From assembly GCF_000337555.1 (NCBI RefSeq), contig NZ_AOIO01000011.1, positions 21,784 to 85,783 on the forward strand: a stretch of DNA of 64,000 nucleotides, given 5' to 3'. The notes beneath the pieces were generated by a model that worked only from the letters and a program-made list of their open reading frames with translations, had not been told where the DNA came from and did no database searches. The position numbers were made by a program, and so were the translations under genes. This document shows, piece after piece, positions 1-9,050 of the stretch (the first letter of the stretch is position 1; each line of letters begins with the position of its first letter). This DNA is from Natrialba asiatica DSM 12278 (GTDB lineage: Archaea; Halobacteriota; Halobacteria; Halobacteriales; Natrialbaceae).

Positions 1-1518
1 GACATCGACCGTCGTTTTCGCGGGCACCGCCTCCCCGTCGATCAGGTTTTCGCCCGTCGCGCCGCTCTCGCCGCCCGCGACGCCGGCGGGCGCGTGGCGT
101 CGGCGCTCGGTCAAAAGCGATACCGTCGCGTCTCGTTCGACGGTGACGGTGCGCTCGAGTCCACAGCCGCCACGGAACTCGCCGCGGCCGCCGCTGTCCT
201 CGCGCAGCCCGTAGCGATCGACGCGGAGCGGGTACTCCGTCTCGATCGATTCGACGGGCGTGTTGAGCGTGTTCGTCATGCCGACCTGGACGCCGTCCAT
301 GCCGTCGCGGTCGGCGCGCGCGCCGAAGCCGCCGGCGATGGTTTCGTAGTAGGTGAACGAGCCGTCCCGCGCGCCGATGGTCAGGTTGTTCATCGTGCCC
401 TGGCCCTGTGCGGGGACGCGGTCCGGCGCGGCGCTCGCAAGCGCGGTAAAGACCACGTCCGTCACCCGCTGGCTGGTCTCGACGTTCCCCCCGACGACCG
501 CCGCGGGGGGCTCCGGATTCAGGAGCGTCCCCTCGGGAGCGCGAACGCTCACCGGCTCGTAACAGCCGTGGTTCGGCGGAATCTCGGGATCGGTGAGACA
601 CCGGACGACGAAGTACACCGCGCTCCTCGCGACCGCGAGCGGCGCGTTGAGATTCCCCGCGAGCTGGTCGTCGGTTCCGTCGAAGTCGACGTCGATCGTC
701 GCGCCGTCGACCGTCACCGTCACCGCGAGTTCGATGTCGTCGTCGGTCACCCCGTCGCCCTCGAGCACGTCGGTCGCCTCGTAGGTACCGTCGGGAAGGG
801 TTTCGAGTTCGCCTTCGATGCGGTCGCGCGAGTAGTCGATGACGGCGTCGAATCCCGCCAGAGCGGTGTTGCGGCCGTGTCGGTCGAACAGCGCGGCGAG
901 TCGCTCTTGGGCGCGCTCGTTCGCGGCGAGTTGGGCGCGCAGGTCGGCGCGGCGCTCGCGGGGGTTGCGGACGTTCGCGAGGATGAGCGACCGGATGTCC
1001 TCGCGCGGCTCGCCGGCGTCGACGAGTCGCGTCGGCGGGAGTCGCAGCCCTTCCTGGTAAATCTCCTCCGCGCCGGCGGGCATGCTTCCGGGCGTCATGC
1101 CGCCCACGTCGGCGTGGTGGGCGCGGGAGACGGCGTAGCCGACGATGTCGCCGTCCGCGGCGAGGGGCGAAACCATCGTCACGTCCGGCAGGTGCGTTCC
1201 GCCCCGGAAGGGGTCGTTGAGCACGAACACGTCGCCGGGTTGCGGATCGAATTCGAGGACGGCGTCGACGGCGGCGGGCATCGCGCCGAGGTGGACCGGA
1301 ATGTGTTCGGCCTGAGCGATCATTCGCCCGTCGGCGTCGAACAGGGCCGTCGAGCAGTCCCGGCGCTCCTTGATGTTCGGCGAGTACGCGCCGCGGATCA
1401 GGGTCTGGCCCATCTCCTCGGCGATGCTCTCGAGTTGGTTGCGGAGCACTTCGAGCGTCACCGGGTCGATATCGCCGTCGGTTTCGGCGTTGTCGAGTTC
1501 AGTGTCGTCGGTCGTCAT
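1..1518 (-). CDS. hyuB: Hydantoinase B/oxoprolinase family subunit (HyuB), C-terminus off the left edge
   Basis: Read on the minus strand from an ATG at 1518, the frame stays open to base 1 and gives about 505 residues; the family is usually 520-570, so only the C-terminus is missing. The N-terminus ([20 protein letters not shown], then a stretch reading [17 protein letters not shown]) and the segment [17 protein letters not shown] are typical of HyuB/N-methylhydantoinase B. These subunits pair with HyuA for ATP-dependent opening of hydantoin or 5-oxoproline rings in the cytosol. The start overlaps the hyuA stop by four bases (ATGA), which implies one operon and translational coupling. Substrate (hydantoin, 5-oxoproline or another lactam) cannot be told from sequence. 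Confidence 0.93.
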   Translation of the reverse strand, partial: MTTDDTELDNAETDGDIDPVTLEVLRNQLESIAEEMGQTLIRGAYSPNIKERRDCSTALFDADGRMIAQAEHIPVHLGAMPAAVDAVLEFDPQPGDVFVLNDPFRGGTHLPDVTMVSPLAADGDIVGYAVSRAHHADVGGMTPGSMPAGAEEIYQEGLRLPPTRLVDAGEPREDIRSLILANVRNPRERRADLRAQLAANERAQERLAALFDRHGRNTALAGFDAVIDYSRDRIEGELETLPDGTYEATDVLEGDGVTDDDIELAVTVTVDGATIDVDFDGTDDQLAGNLNAPLAVARSAVYFVVRCLTDPEIPPNHGCYEPVSVRAPEGTLLNPEPPAAVVGGNVETSQRVTDVVFTALASAAPDRVPAQGQGTMNNLTIGARDGSFTYYETIAGGFGARADRDGMDGVQVGMTNTLNTPVESIETEYPLRVDRYGLREDSGGRGEFRGGCGLERTVTVERDATVSLLTERRRHAPAGVAGGESGATGENLIDGEAVPAKTTVDV

Positions 1519-3695
1519 TCTTCGGTCACCTCCGCCCGCGTCACGACGAGCGTTCCGTCCGCCAGGCACCGTCCCGTCCACCCCGGCGGGACGACGGCGG
1601 TGCTCTCGTCCTGTTCGAGGATCGCCGGGCCGGCGACCGTCGCGTTCGGCGCAAGGCGGTCGCGGTCGTACACGGTCGCCTTTCGGGGTTCAGATTCCGA
1701 TTCCGGTTCCGATTCCGATTCGAGATCGAAGCCGGGGAAGTGGGCCGTCCGCGTGCCGACGCGGGCGTCGCCGCTCCCCGCGTGATGGACGGTCGGGTCG
1801 GTTCCGGGGACGGTCGCCGTCGCGCGGAGGTTGACGACCTCGATCCGTTCGTCCAGCGCGTAGCCGTAGGCGCGCTCGTGAGCCTCGCGGAACCGCCGTG
1901 CGATCGCCGCCGCGTCGACCCCGTCCGTCATCGGAACGGCGAGTTCGAAGCTCTGGCCGGCGTACCGACAGTCCGCCGTGCGCTCGACGCGCGCCGCGTC
2001 GGGGTCCGACGTCTCCGCGAGCACGTCCGCGACGAGTTCGTCGGAGACGGCCTCGATCGTCGCCGGATCGGCCGTTCCGAGGTCGACGCCGACGGTGCGG
2101 ACGGCGTCGTAGCTCTCGTCGGCGGCGAGGAGGCCGAACGCCGAGAGGACTCCGCCCGGTCGCGGGACGACGACGCGGTCGACGTCGAGCGAGTCGGCGA
2201 GCGCGACGGCGTGCAGCGGCCCCGCGCCGCCGAAGGCGACGAGCGCGAACTCGCGAGGGTCGTGGCCGCGTTCGACGGTGACGCTGCGGATCGTTCGGGT
2301 CATCGTCGCATTGGCCACGCGGTAGACGCCGCGGGCGGCCGCGAGCGCGTCGGGAAGCCCGGCTTCGTCGGCCAGTTGCGCGAGGGCGTCGCGGGCCGCG
2401 TCCACGTCGAGTGTGAGTTCGCCGCCGAGGGCGGTGTCGGGGCCGATGTAGCCGAGGACGACGTTGGCGTCGGTGACGGTCGGCCGCGTCCCACCGCGGC
2501 CGTAGCAGGCGGGGCCGGGCTGTGCGCCCGAGGACTGGGGGCCGACTCGAAGCGCCCCGCCGCCGTCGACCCACGCGATCGAGCCGCCGCCGGCACCGAC
2601 GGTGTTCACGTCGACCATCGGCGTTCGGATCGGGAGGCCGTCGATTTCGGCGTCGGTCGTCCGCTCCGCTCGGCCGTCGCGGACGAGGCTCACGTCGCTC
2701 GAGGTGCCGCCCATGTCGAAGGTGACGAGTCCGTCGATCGCGTCGCCGCCGGGTTCGCCGGCGTCCGCGCTCGCAGCGTCGGTCTTTCCGTCACCGACCG
2801 TCGCCGCAGCACCCACGACGCCCGCGGCGGGTCCCGAGAGCGCCGTCGTGACGGCGTGTTCGCGGACGGTCTCGGGGTCCGCGATGCCGCCGTTGGCCTG
2901 CATGATCCGCGGGACCGGAATCCCCTCCTCCGCGGCCTCATCGACCAGCCGCCCGACGTAGCGGTCGATCGCCGGCCGGACGTAGGCGTCGACCGCGGTG
3001 GTCGACGTGCGCTCGAACTCGCGGAACTCGGCGAGCACCTCGTGGGAGGCCGAGACCGGCACGTCGAGTTCGTCTCGCAGCGTCTCGGTGACGGCCCGCT
3101 CGTTCGCCGGGTCGGCGTAGGCGTGCAACAGACAGACGGCGACGGATTCGACCTCCCGGTCGCGAAGCGTCGCCGCGAGTTCGCGCACCTCGTCGGTGTC
3201 GACCGCTCGCTCGATCCCGTCGACCGTCGTTCGCTCGTCGATCCCGAAGCGCAACTCGCGCGGAACGAGGGGTGCCGGCTTCTCGACGTCGAGGTCGTAC
3301 AGCGCGGGCCGGTCTTGCCGGCCGATCTCGAGTACGTCCCGGAATCCCGCCGTGGTGACGAGCGCCGTCTTCGCGCCCCCGCGCTCTAAGAGGGCGTTGA
3401 CCGAGACGGTCATCGCGTGACCGAATTCATCGATGTCGCTCGGGTCGATGCCCGCCTCGGCGCAGGCCTTTCGAATGCCCTCGAGGACGCCGACGTGTTG
3501 TTCGTCCGTCGTCGGCACCTTCGCGGTGACGAGGCTGTCGTCCACGGAGAGGGCCACGTCGGTGAAGGTGCCGCCGACGTCGACGCCGATTCGAACGGCG
3601 TCGGTACCGGCGTCGGTTCTCGCGTCTCGAGCGGCCGAGTCGCTGTGTGCCATCGATACGTCCGTGTTCGTGTCAGAGGTGTGTGAATCGCTCAT
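1515..3695 (-). CDS. hyuA: Hydantoinase A/oxoprolinase family ATPase subunit (HyuA)
   Basis: A 726-residue protein of the N-methylhydantoinase A / 5-oxoprolinase family, the ATP-using partner of HyuB. Visible motifs are the N-terminal phosphate-binding GVDVGGTFTDVAL (about residue 38), a second actin-like motif TFDMGGTSSDVSLV (about 325) and GAGGGSIAWVDGGG. An alternative start is Met15 (3653); the first 30 residues are an acidic tail with no conserved content. Near the C-terminus a Glu-Ser dipeptide run (DNA about 1690-1728) interrupts otherwise conserved sequence. The gene lies upstream of hyuB with a four-base overlap and about 100 bases downstream of the Nramp-like gene on the same strand, so the three may be cotranscribed. 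Confidence 0.93.
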   Translation of the reverse strand: MSDSHTSDTNTDVSMAHSDSAARDARTDAGTDAVRIGVDVGGTFTDVALSVDDSLVTAKVPTTDEQHVGVLEGIRKACAEAGIDPSDIDEFGHAMTVSVNALLERGGAKTALVTTAGFRDVLEIGRQDRPALYDLDVEKPAPLVPRELRFGIDERTTVDGIERAVDTDEVRELAATLRDREVESVAVCLLHAYADPANERAVTETLRDELDVPVSASHEVLAEFREFERTSTTAVDAYVRPAIDRYVGRLVDEAAEEGIPVPRIMQANGGIADPETVREHAVTTALSGPAAGVVGAAATVGDGKTDAASADAGEPGGDAIDGLVTFDMGGTSSDVSLVRDGRAERTTDAEIDGLPIRTPMVDVNTVGAGGGSIAWVDGGGALRVGPQSSGAQPGPACYGRGGTRPTVTDANVVLGYIGPDTALGGELTLDVDAARDALAQLADEAGLPDALAAARGVYRVANATMTRTIRSVTVERGHDPREFALVAFGGAGPLHAVALADSLDVDRVVVPRPGGVLSAFGLLAADESYDAVRTVGVDLGTADPATIEAVSDELVADVLAETSDPDAARVERTADCRYAGQSFELAVPMTDGVDAAAIARRFREAHERAYGYALDERIEVVNLRATATVPGTDPTVHHAGSGDARVGTRTAHFPGFDLESESEPESESEPRKATVYDRDRLAPNATVAGPAILEQDESTAVVPPGWTGRCLADGTLVVTRAEVTEE

Positions 3696-3795
3696 GTCGT
3701 CGAATAGGTGGTCGTTCGTGTGCGTGTCCGTGCGTCGTGGTGAGACGAGTTCAGGTGGTGGTCGTGGTGTCGCTGTCGTAGCTGTGGGTGCATGG

Positions 3796-5001
3796 TCAGG
3801 CGAGAAGCACGTCGTACAGCGTCTGTAGCCCGATCCCGATCACGACGAGCGTGACGAACCCGCCGAGTGCGTTCTGGAGCCGGCTGTTGGTGTGCTCGCC
3901 GAGCAACCCCTCGTTGTTCATCGCGTAGGTGAGGAAGACGGCGAGGATCGGCAACAGCAGTCCGTTGGCGACTTGCGCGAAGACGATCACGGTGATCGGG
4001 TTGTAATCCAGCGCCGAGAAGACGATGCCCGTCCCGAGAATCGTCATCCAGACCGCTCGGAACCGGGTCGCCGTCAGATCGCGCTCCCAGCCGAGCGCGC
4101 CGGCCGTCGCGTACGCCCCGGCAAGCGGCGCGCTCATCGAACTCGTGAACCCGGCCGCGAAGAGCCCGATCGCGAAGAAGGTCAGCGCGTAGCCGCCGAA
4201 GACCGGCTCGAGCTGCGTTGCCATCGCCCCGACGTCGTCGATTTCGGTCCCGCTGGGAAACACCGCGGCGGCCGTGACGACGATCGACGTCGTGATGAGC
4301 CCGCCGATGGCGACCATCAGGATCGTGTCGGTCCGGCACTCGGCGAGATCGGCCGCGCCGTCCCAGCGTTCCTGAACGGTGCTCGCGTGCAAGAAGAGGT
4401 TGTAGCCGACGACGGTCGTCCCGATGAGTCCGGCGATCAGGTAGGCCGACCCGTCGGGGATCGTCGGCACGAGTCCGCGCGAGAGCGCCCCCAGATCGGG
4501 GCGGACGATAATCGCGTTAATGACGAACGCGAGGCCCATGACGATCACGAGGCCGATGAAGACCCGCTCGATCAATTTGTAGTTTCCCGACCACAGCAAG
4601 CCGGCGGCCACGAACCCGATGAGGGGGCCCCAAACGCTCTCGCTCACGCCGGTTATCGTCGCGAGGCCGGCAGCGCCCCCGACGATGTTGCCGGTCTGAA
4701 AGGCCGCCGTCCCGATCCCGATCGCGCTCACGACGAGCGCAACGGTCGCGCCCCTCGCGATCGGATTCGAGAACTCGTTTCGAAACGCTTCGCCCAGCCC
4801 CTCCGCGGTGATCAGGCCGAGCCGCGCGCTCATCTCCTGCAAGACCATCGTCGCCAGAATCGAAAACGCGATCGTCCAGACGAGCACGTACGCGTACTCG
4901 GCACCGATCACGCTCGCCGTCGTCACCGTTCCCGGCCCGACGAACGCGGCCGCGACGAGCGCACCCGGTCCGACCGCTTTCAATCGCTCCCAAAGTCCCA
5001 T
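3796..5001 (-). CDS. Nramp-family transporter lacking the usual metal-site motifs
   Basis: A 401-residue polytopic membrane protein with the Nramp (SLC11) fold signature: about 11 hydrophobic segments and sequences such as MVLQEMSARLGLITAEGLGE and NLFLHASTVQERW. The start MGLWERLKAVGPGALVAA (5001) fits the family better than the in-frame ATG at 5016. Canonical Nramp metal sites are DPGN in helix 1 and MPH in helix 6; here the matching positions read GPGT (about residues 22-25) and VGY before NLFLH, so the Asp, Asn and Met ligands are absent. It lies upstream of hyuA-hyuB on the same strand. Nramp relatives near oxoprolinase genes (for example ycsG in Bacillus) are known, so an organic or non-transition-metal substrate is plausible but unproven. 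Confidence 0.85.
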   Translation of the reverse strand: MGLWERLKAVGPGALVAAAFVGPGTVTTASVIGAEYAYVLVWTIAFSILATMVLQEMSARLGLITAEGLGEAFRNEFSNPIARGATVALVVSAIGIGTAAFQTGNIVGGAAGLATITGVSESVWGPLIGFVAAGLLWSGNYKLIERVFIGLVIVMGLAFVINAIIVRPDLGALSRGLVPTIPDGSAYLIAGLIGTTVVGYNLFLHASTVQERWDGAADLAECRTDTILMVAIGGLITTSIVVTAAAVFPSGTEIDDVGAMATQLEPVFGGYALTFFAIGLFAAGFTSSMSAPLAGAYATAGALGWERDLTATRFRAVWMTILGTGIVFSALDYNPITVIVFAQVANGLLLPILAVFLTYAMNNEGLLGEHTNSRLQNALGGFVTLVVIGIGLQTLYDVLLA

Positions 5002-5142
5002 GGTATCTGTCCACACGTATCGCTCTCAGAACGAGCCAAAAACGTTGTTAAGAGTCGCTCATACATGCGCTCCGAGTTCGGTCGCCGATGAGCGTTCGTA
5101 TGAACTCGTGTGAACGTCCCACGTTCGTCGCGGGCGGGCGGA

Positions 5143-5682
5143 TCAGTCGACGTGCTCGGTGATAATCGCCTTCGAGACGCCCTGCTCGATATCGATCTCG
5201 GTCGGGAACGTGGCGGTGCTGCGCTCGATGAAGCGCGTCATGAACCAGCGGATCGCCTCCGACGGAAAGACGAGGTGATAGTCGGCGTCCTCGCGGCGTA
5301 CTTCGAGAAAGCCGCAAAACGAGAGCCACTCGAGAACCTCGCCGACCGTCTCGAACCGATCTGCATACTCGCGAGAATGGTACTCCGAAACGCGGTCGGC
5401 CGCCTCGACGAACGCCGGATCCGGGTCGCCGCCGTCGTAACAGAACTCGAGAAAGGCGTGCAGAAAGTCGACGTCGAGCAACACGTGCTCTCCCGACGCC
5501 AGCATCCGGTAGTACTGTTCTAGGTTGTCGCTGGGCTGTTGATTCGCCGCCTCGAAGTTCGCCGCGTAAAAGGCGAGCGCGCGGCGGACGGCCTCGCTCT
5601 GCCCGGCACCCGTCTCGGTCACCAGCGTCTCGAGGGCGGCCGCCGACTCCTCGTCAAGCGATACCGTTACGCGCCGTGTCAT
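5143..5682 (-). CDS. Ribbon-helix-helix (CopG-like) transcriptional regulator
   Basis: A 179-residue protein. The N-terminal 45 residues (MTRRVTVSLDEESAAALETL, then SEAVRRALAFYA) form a typical ribbon-helix-helix DNA-binding unit: one beta strand with alternating residues followed by two helices. The remaining 130 residues are an acidic alpha/beta domain seen in haloarchaeal regulators of this kind, possibly a sensor. It is on the same strand as, and 140 bases upstream of, the Nramp-like gene, so it may control the transporter-hyuAB cluster; this is inferred from position only. Confidence 0.8.
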   Translation of the reverse strand: MTRRVTVSLDEESAAALETLVTETGAGQSEAVRRALAFYAANFEAANQQPSDNLEQYYRMLASGEHVLLDVDFLHAFLEFCYDGGDPDPAFVEAADRVSEYHSREYADRFETVGEVLEWLSFCGFLEVRREDADYHLVFPSEAIRWFMTRFIERSTATFPTEIDIEQGVSKAIITEHVD

Positions 5683-5789
5683 ACTGACTCGTCGAACTCG
5701 AGACGGGTATAGCTCACGTCATCCGCGCAGCGGTTGCATTCCCAACCCGCTCGAACCCCGATCCCGAAAGCGATTCCCCCGTTGCCGCC

Positions 5790-7232
5790 ATGGAGTCGGA
5801 TATGAACGACGCTTCGGATGCGACCGACGACACCGACCCGGCGACGGAGCCGACCCAGGCCGATGTCGTCACCGCCTTCCTCCGCAACCGCGGCGAGATC
5901 CTCCTCTTGTGTCGCAGCGACGCCGTCGGCACCTATCCGGGCCAGTGGGGCGGCGTCTCCGGCTTCGCCGAGGACGATCCCGACAGCCAGGTTCGCACCG
6001 AAATCCGCGAGGAAACCGGCCTCGGCGACGACGATTACGAACTCGTCCGCGCCGGTCGTCCGGTGACGGTCACCGATCCGGATCTCGATCGCGAGTGGAC
6101 CGTCCACCCGTACCTCTTCGACGTGGACCACCGGGAGATCGACCTGAGCGAGGAACACGACGAGTTCAGGTGGCGCTCGCCGACGGCAATTGTCGATCCG
6201 GCCGACGACCGCGAGACGGTGCCGGCGCTGTGGCCGGCCTACGAGCGGGTGGCCCCGACGGTCCGATCGATCGCAGCGGACGACGAGCGCGGTGCCGCGG
6301 CCCTTTCGATCCGCGCGCTCGAAGTTCTGCGGGATCGGGCGGGGTTGCTGGTCGCCGAGCGGGACGACGGCGGGGGCGGGAGCGAAGCCGCGGACGGAAA
6401 CGAGGAGGCGACTGCTCAGCCCGAAGACGAATGGGATGAACTCGCGGCGCTCGCGGGCCGGCTGCTCGAGGCTCGGCCGTCGATGGCCGTCCTCCGAAAT
6501 CGGGTTAACAGGGTGATGGCGGACGCGAGCGGGACAACTGATACTGAGAGCGATACGACCGCCGCCAGCGTCGGCGCACCGGCCGTTCTCGCCGCCGCCG
6601 TCGCCGGTATCGACCGCGCGACGGCCGCCGACGAGGAAGCCGCGGCGGCCGCGAGCGAGTTCACCGAGGGCACCGTGATGACCCTCTCGCGGTCGGGAAC
6701 CGTCCTCGATGCGCTGCGGAACGGGTCGCCGTCGCGGGTGTTCGTCGCCGAATCCCGACCCGCGCGAGAGGGGATCGACGCGGCCGAACGCCTGGCTGCC
6801 GAACTGGATTGTCCAATCGCGGTCCACACCGACGCCGCGGTCGCCCACGTGCTCGCGACCGAGGCCGTCGACCGGGTGCTCGTCGGCGCGGATACGATCC
6901 GTCCCGACGGTGCCGCGGTGAACAAGACCGGCACGCGAACGCTCGCCGTCGCCGCCGATCGGGCGGACGTACCCGTGACGGTCGTCGCCGCCGCTGATAA
7001 GGTCTCGACCCGCGAGGACGTGAACCTGGAATCCGGCTCCCGGAACGCCGTCTACGACGGCGAGTACAGTCTCGACGTTCTGAATCCGACGTTCGACGTG
7101 ACGCCCGCAGAGTACATCACCGCGTTCAGTACGGAACGGGGCGTGCTCGACGCCGCAGACATCGAGGCGGTCGCCGACGAGTTCACCGAACTCGCGGACT
7201 GGCGCGAACACGATCCGTCGGCAGCGGAGTGA
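5790..7232 (+). CDS. NUDIX hydrolase fused to an eIF2B-alpha-like (ribose-1,5-bisphosphate isomerase type) domain
   Basis: A 480-residue two-domain protein. Residues about 27-160 are a NUDIX hydrolase with the box core GFAEDDP then TEIREETGL. Residues about 235-475 match the eIF2B-alpha/ribose-1,5-bisphosphate isomerase family, including VLVGADTIRPDGAAVNKTGT and VVAADKVSTREDVN. An acidic linker joins them. In archaea the second family includes R15P isomerase of the AMP-degradation/pentose bisphosphate route; the NUDIX part could trim a nucleotide or sugar diphosphate in the same pathway (inference). Met5 (5802) is an alternative start. It is transcribed alone, divergently from the RHH regulator. 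Confidence 0.87.
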   Translation: MESDMNDASDATDDTDPATEPTQADVVTAFLRNRGEILLLCRSDAVGTYPGQWGGVSGFAEDDPDSQVRTEIREETGLGDDDYELVRAGRPVTVTDPDLDREWTVHPYLFDVDHREIDLSEEHDEFRWRSPTAIVDPADDRETVPALWPAYERVAPTVRSIAADDERGAAALSIRALEVLRDRAGLLVAERDDGGGGSEAADGNEEATAQPEDEWDELAALAGRLLEARPSMAVLRNRVNRVMADASGTTDTESDTTAASVGAPAVLAAAVAGIDRATAADEEAAAAASEFTEGTVMTLSRSGTVLDALRNGSPSRVFVAESRPAREGIDAAERLAAELDCPIAVHTDAAVAHVLATEAVDRVLVGADTIRPDGAAVNKTGTRTLAVAADRADVPVTVVAAADKVSTREDVNLESGSRNAVYDGEYSLDVLNPTFDVTPAEYITAFSTERGVLDAADIEAVADEFTELADWREHDPSAAE

Positions 7233-7405
7233 TCGCCGAACTCGGTCGTCGAGCGTCCGTTCTCCGTTGCGCCGACAGTGACAACTGAGCACCTCACGTG
7301 TGTCGAGATCCGTGTAGAGGTACGTGTAGCCATCCATCGACTCTTTTGCTTCCGATTTCCGCGGGAGACATTTTGATTTTATGCGGGGTTGTAAACGGGA
7401 GTCTG

Positions 7406-8131
7406 TCAGGAAGTCCGGTCAACAATCTCGGTTGTATTCAGCTTACCAGTTACATCGACCGTGGCCGAATCCTGCCGAACGTTCTCCCAATCAGTAACGC
7501 CCGTAACCGTACTATTCGCTAGATCGACGTCGACCGTGTACTTCAGATTGTGGCGGTCGGTTGCGCCAGACTGTCGAACGTGCACAACTGCGCGGTCTTC
7601 GACGTAGTTAGAATCACGCTCTATGGTTACTAACCCGTCTCCTTGATCGTTAGTGGTATTGTCTCTGATGGCCAACTCGCCGTTCGTCCCGTTGGGTTGA
7701 GTGACGACATCGAACGATCGCTGATCGGACGCGGAGGCGTTCAACTGCTGAACCGGCTCGACCGAGAGTTCGTATTCATCCATACCGTCGAGTGCCTGCG
7801 CTACCGTTTCATTAGTTACCGCAATTGTCCGTGCCTGCTCTCGTTCGTCGTCGGTCAGCGGTTGATCTTCCGTCGTCCGGATCGTAAACTGGCCGGCCTC
7901 GGTCTCTTTAATCGTAATCTCGCTTACATTGGAGAGATTCTTCACGACCGTTTCCGATTCGCTACCGGCTGCGAACGTGATGTTCTCTTCGGATACGGTA
8001 AGTTCAGCTGTCGAACCCGTGTTTGAAAGCGATTCGGTCACGCCGAGGGCAGTTCCAACCCCTGCTAACCCGACCCCAATCACGGCAAGCCCGACGAGGA
8101 CAAGAAGGCGAGAGCGGATCACTTCGTTCAT
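7406..8131 (-). CDS. Secreted or membrane-anchored protein of unknown function
   Basis: A 241-residue protein not recognised by family. An N-terminal hydrophobic segment (LLVLVGLAVIGVGLAGVGTA, about residues 9-28) is a signal anchor, followed by about 210 acidic, Asn/Thr-rich residues with many N-x-T/S sequons, as in haloarchaeal exported proteins. No catalytic motif is seen. Its upstream region (8132-8277) is shared with the divergent HTH gene and holds a GAAACGCGTTTC palindrome, so the two may be co-regulated. Confidence 0.75.
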   Translation of the reverse strand: MNEVIRSRLLVLVGLAVIGVGLAGVGTALGVTESLSNTGSTAELTVSEENITFAAGSESETVVKNLSNVSEITIKETEAGQFTIRTTEDQPLTDDEREQARTIAVTNETVAQALDGMDEYELSVEPVQQLNASASDQRSFDVVTQPNGTNGELAIRDNTTNDQGDGLVTIERDSNYVEDRAVVHVRQSGATDRHNLKYTVDVDLANSTVTGVTDWENVRQDSATVDVTGKLNTTEIVDRTS

Positions 8132-8193
8132 GCTGGCATATTTAGCTGAAAGACCACATCAATACGAGGGTGAAATGCGTTCGAAACCAGTTG

Positions 8194-8205
8194 GAAACGC
8201 GTTTC
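8194..8205. promoter_or_regulatory. GAAACGCGTTTC palindrome in the divergent promoter region
   Basis: A perfect 12-bp palindrome between the start of the secreted protein (8131, minus) and the HTH gene (8278, plus). Half-site-like words (tgaaatgcg, gaaacc) lie just left of it at 8171-8187. The same half sites recur in a cluster at 8863-8920 after the HTH gene, so it is a candidate operator for the neighbouring regulator (inference). Confidence 0.45.
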
Positions 8206-8277
8206 AGGCCCGTTCCACGCCACATTACGGCCGTATAATCGGTAGACATAAAGTTTAGGTGTCAGCTATAACCCTCC

Positions 8278-8850
8278 ATGAAATTTCGGCCCCTCCAACA
8301 CGTACATCTGCTGGCAGCAGTCATTTTCATCGCTGCCATCCTCGTTTTGACCGTTCAGTTGATCATCCCGTCTCCGGTGATGGTTTCGATCGGCGAGGAC
8401 GGCGCACAGACGACGAGCGTTGGCGAGTATTTCACTTACCGCGAGGTGGCCGTCGTCGTCGTTGCCGCCTTCGTTTGTGGGGTCAGCGGTACGTACCTCG
8501 TCTTTCACAACCAAGCGCATACGCTTGTCACGCAGAATCGGTCGAGGACACGGCCACGCGTCGAGACGAACGGTGGTGTCAAGACGCCGCCACAGCAACC
8601 CGAGCGCGCGAGAGAGGACTCGAAGTTGGAGGAAAAACGGTGGGAAGAGACACTCGACAAGCTCTCGAACAATCAAGAAACAATCTACGAGTTGCTGGTC
8701 GAGGCCGACGGAGAGTTGCCACAGCGCAAGCTCGTCGAGAATACCGATCTCTCGAAGGCGACCGTCAGTCGCACACTCGACAAACTGGAACACCGACGGC
8801 TCGTGGAGCGACGACGGAGTGGCATGGGGAATACGATTCGCCTCCAGTGA
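8278..8850 (+). CDS. Membrane-tethered winged-helix transcriptional regulator
   Basis: A 190-residue protein. Two hydrophobic segments (about residues 10-30 and 58-76) are followed by a charged linker and a C-terminal winged helix: LSNNQETIYELLVEADGELP, QRKLVENTDLSKATVSRTLD, then KLEHRRLVERRRSGMGNTIRLQ. The DNA-binding part would face the cytosol, an arrangement common among haloarchaeal membrane regulators that sense surface conditions. It lies between two secreted-protein genes and between two clusters of GAAAC/GTTTC palindromes, which suggests local regulation of those neighbours, possibly including itself. Confidence 0.8.
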   Translation: MKFRPLQHVHLLAAVIFIAAILVLTVQLIIPSPVMVSIGEDGAQTTSVGEYFTYREVAVVVVAAFVCGVSGTYLVFHNQAHTLVTQNRSRTRPRVETNGGVKTPPQQPERAREDSKLEEKRWEETLDKLSNNQETIYELLVEADGELPQRKLVENTDLSKATVSRTLDKLEHRRLVERRRSGMGNTIRLQ

Positions 8851-8862
8851 CGATCTACGGAC

Positions 8863-8920
8863 TTGAAACCGGTGGAAACGGCTTTAAACGCGTTTCAAAC
8901 GGCTTTCGAACCCGTTTCCA
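8863..8920. promoter_or_regulatory. Nested GAAAC/GTTTC inverted-repeat cluster
   Basis: Two interleaved inverted repeats in 58 bases: ttgaaac (8863-8869) with gtttcaa (8892-8898), and tggaaacgg (8873-8881) with ccgtttcca (8912-8920). The centre again contains an AAACGCGTTT core (8886-8895). It lies between the HTH stop and the next secreted-protein gene (start 9051) and uses the same words as the palindrome at 8194-8205. A cooperative operator is likely; a hairpin in the HTH mRNA 3' end is the alternative. Confidence 0.45.
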
Positions 8921-9050
8921 ATCAAGGTCTATGAGGTCTTTCAGACAACGTGTGAGCGAGGCGAATCGGGATAAAACGGCCGTGGTCCCTCGCTGACTAA
9001 CGCGTTGATATCGGCCCTCCTGTCTCGGTTCACCCCTACGAATCGAAACT

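Noticed and set aside
94..3686. Long plus-strand open frames opposite hyuB and hyuA
   Set aside because: They mirror real genes on the other strand, have Arg/Ser-rich or Val/Asp-rich biased composition and no family match; GC-rich haloarchaeal DNA makes such frames routinely.
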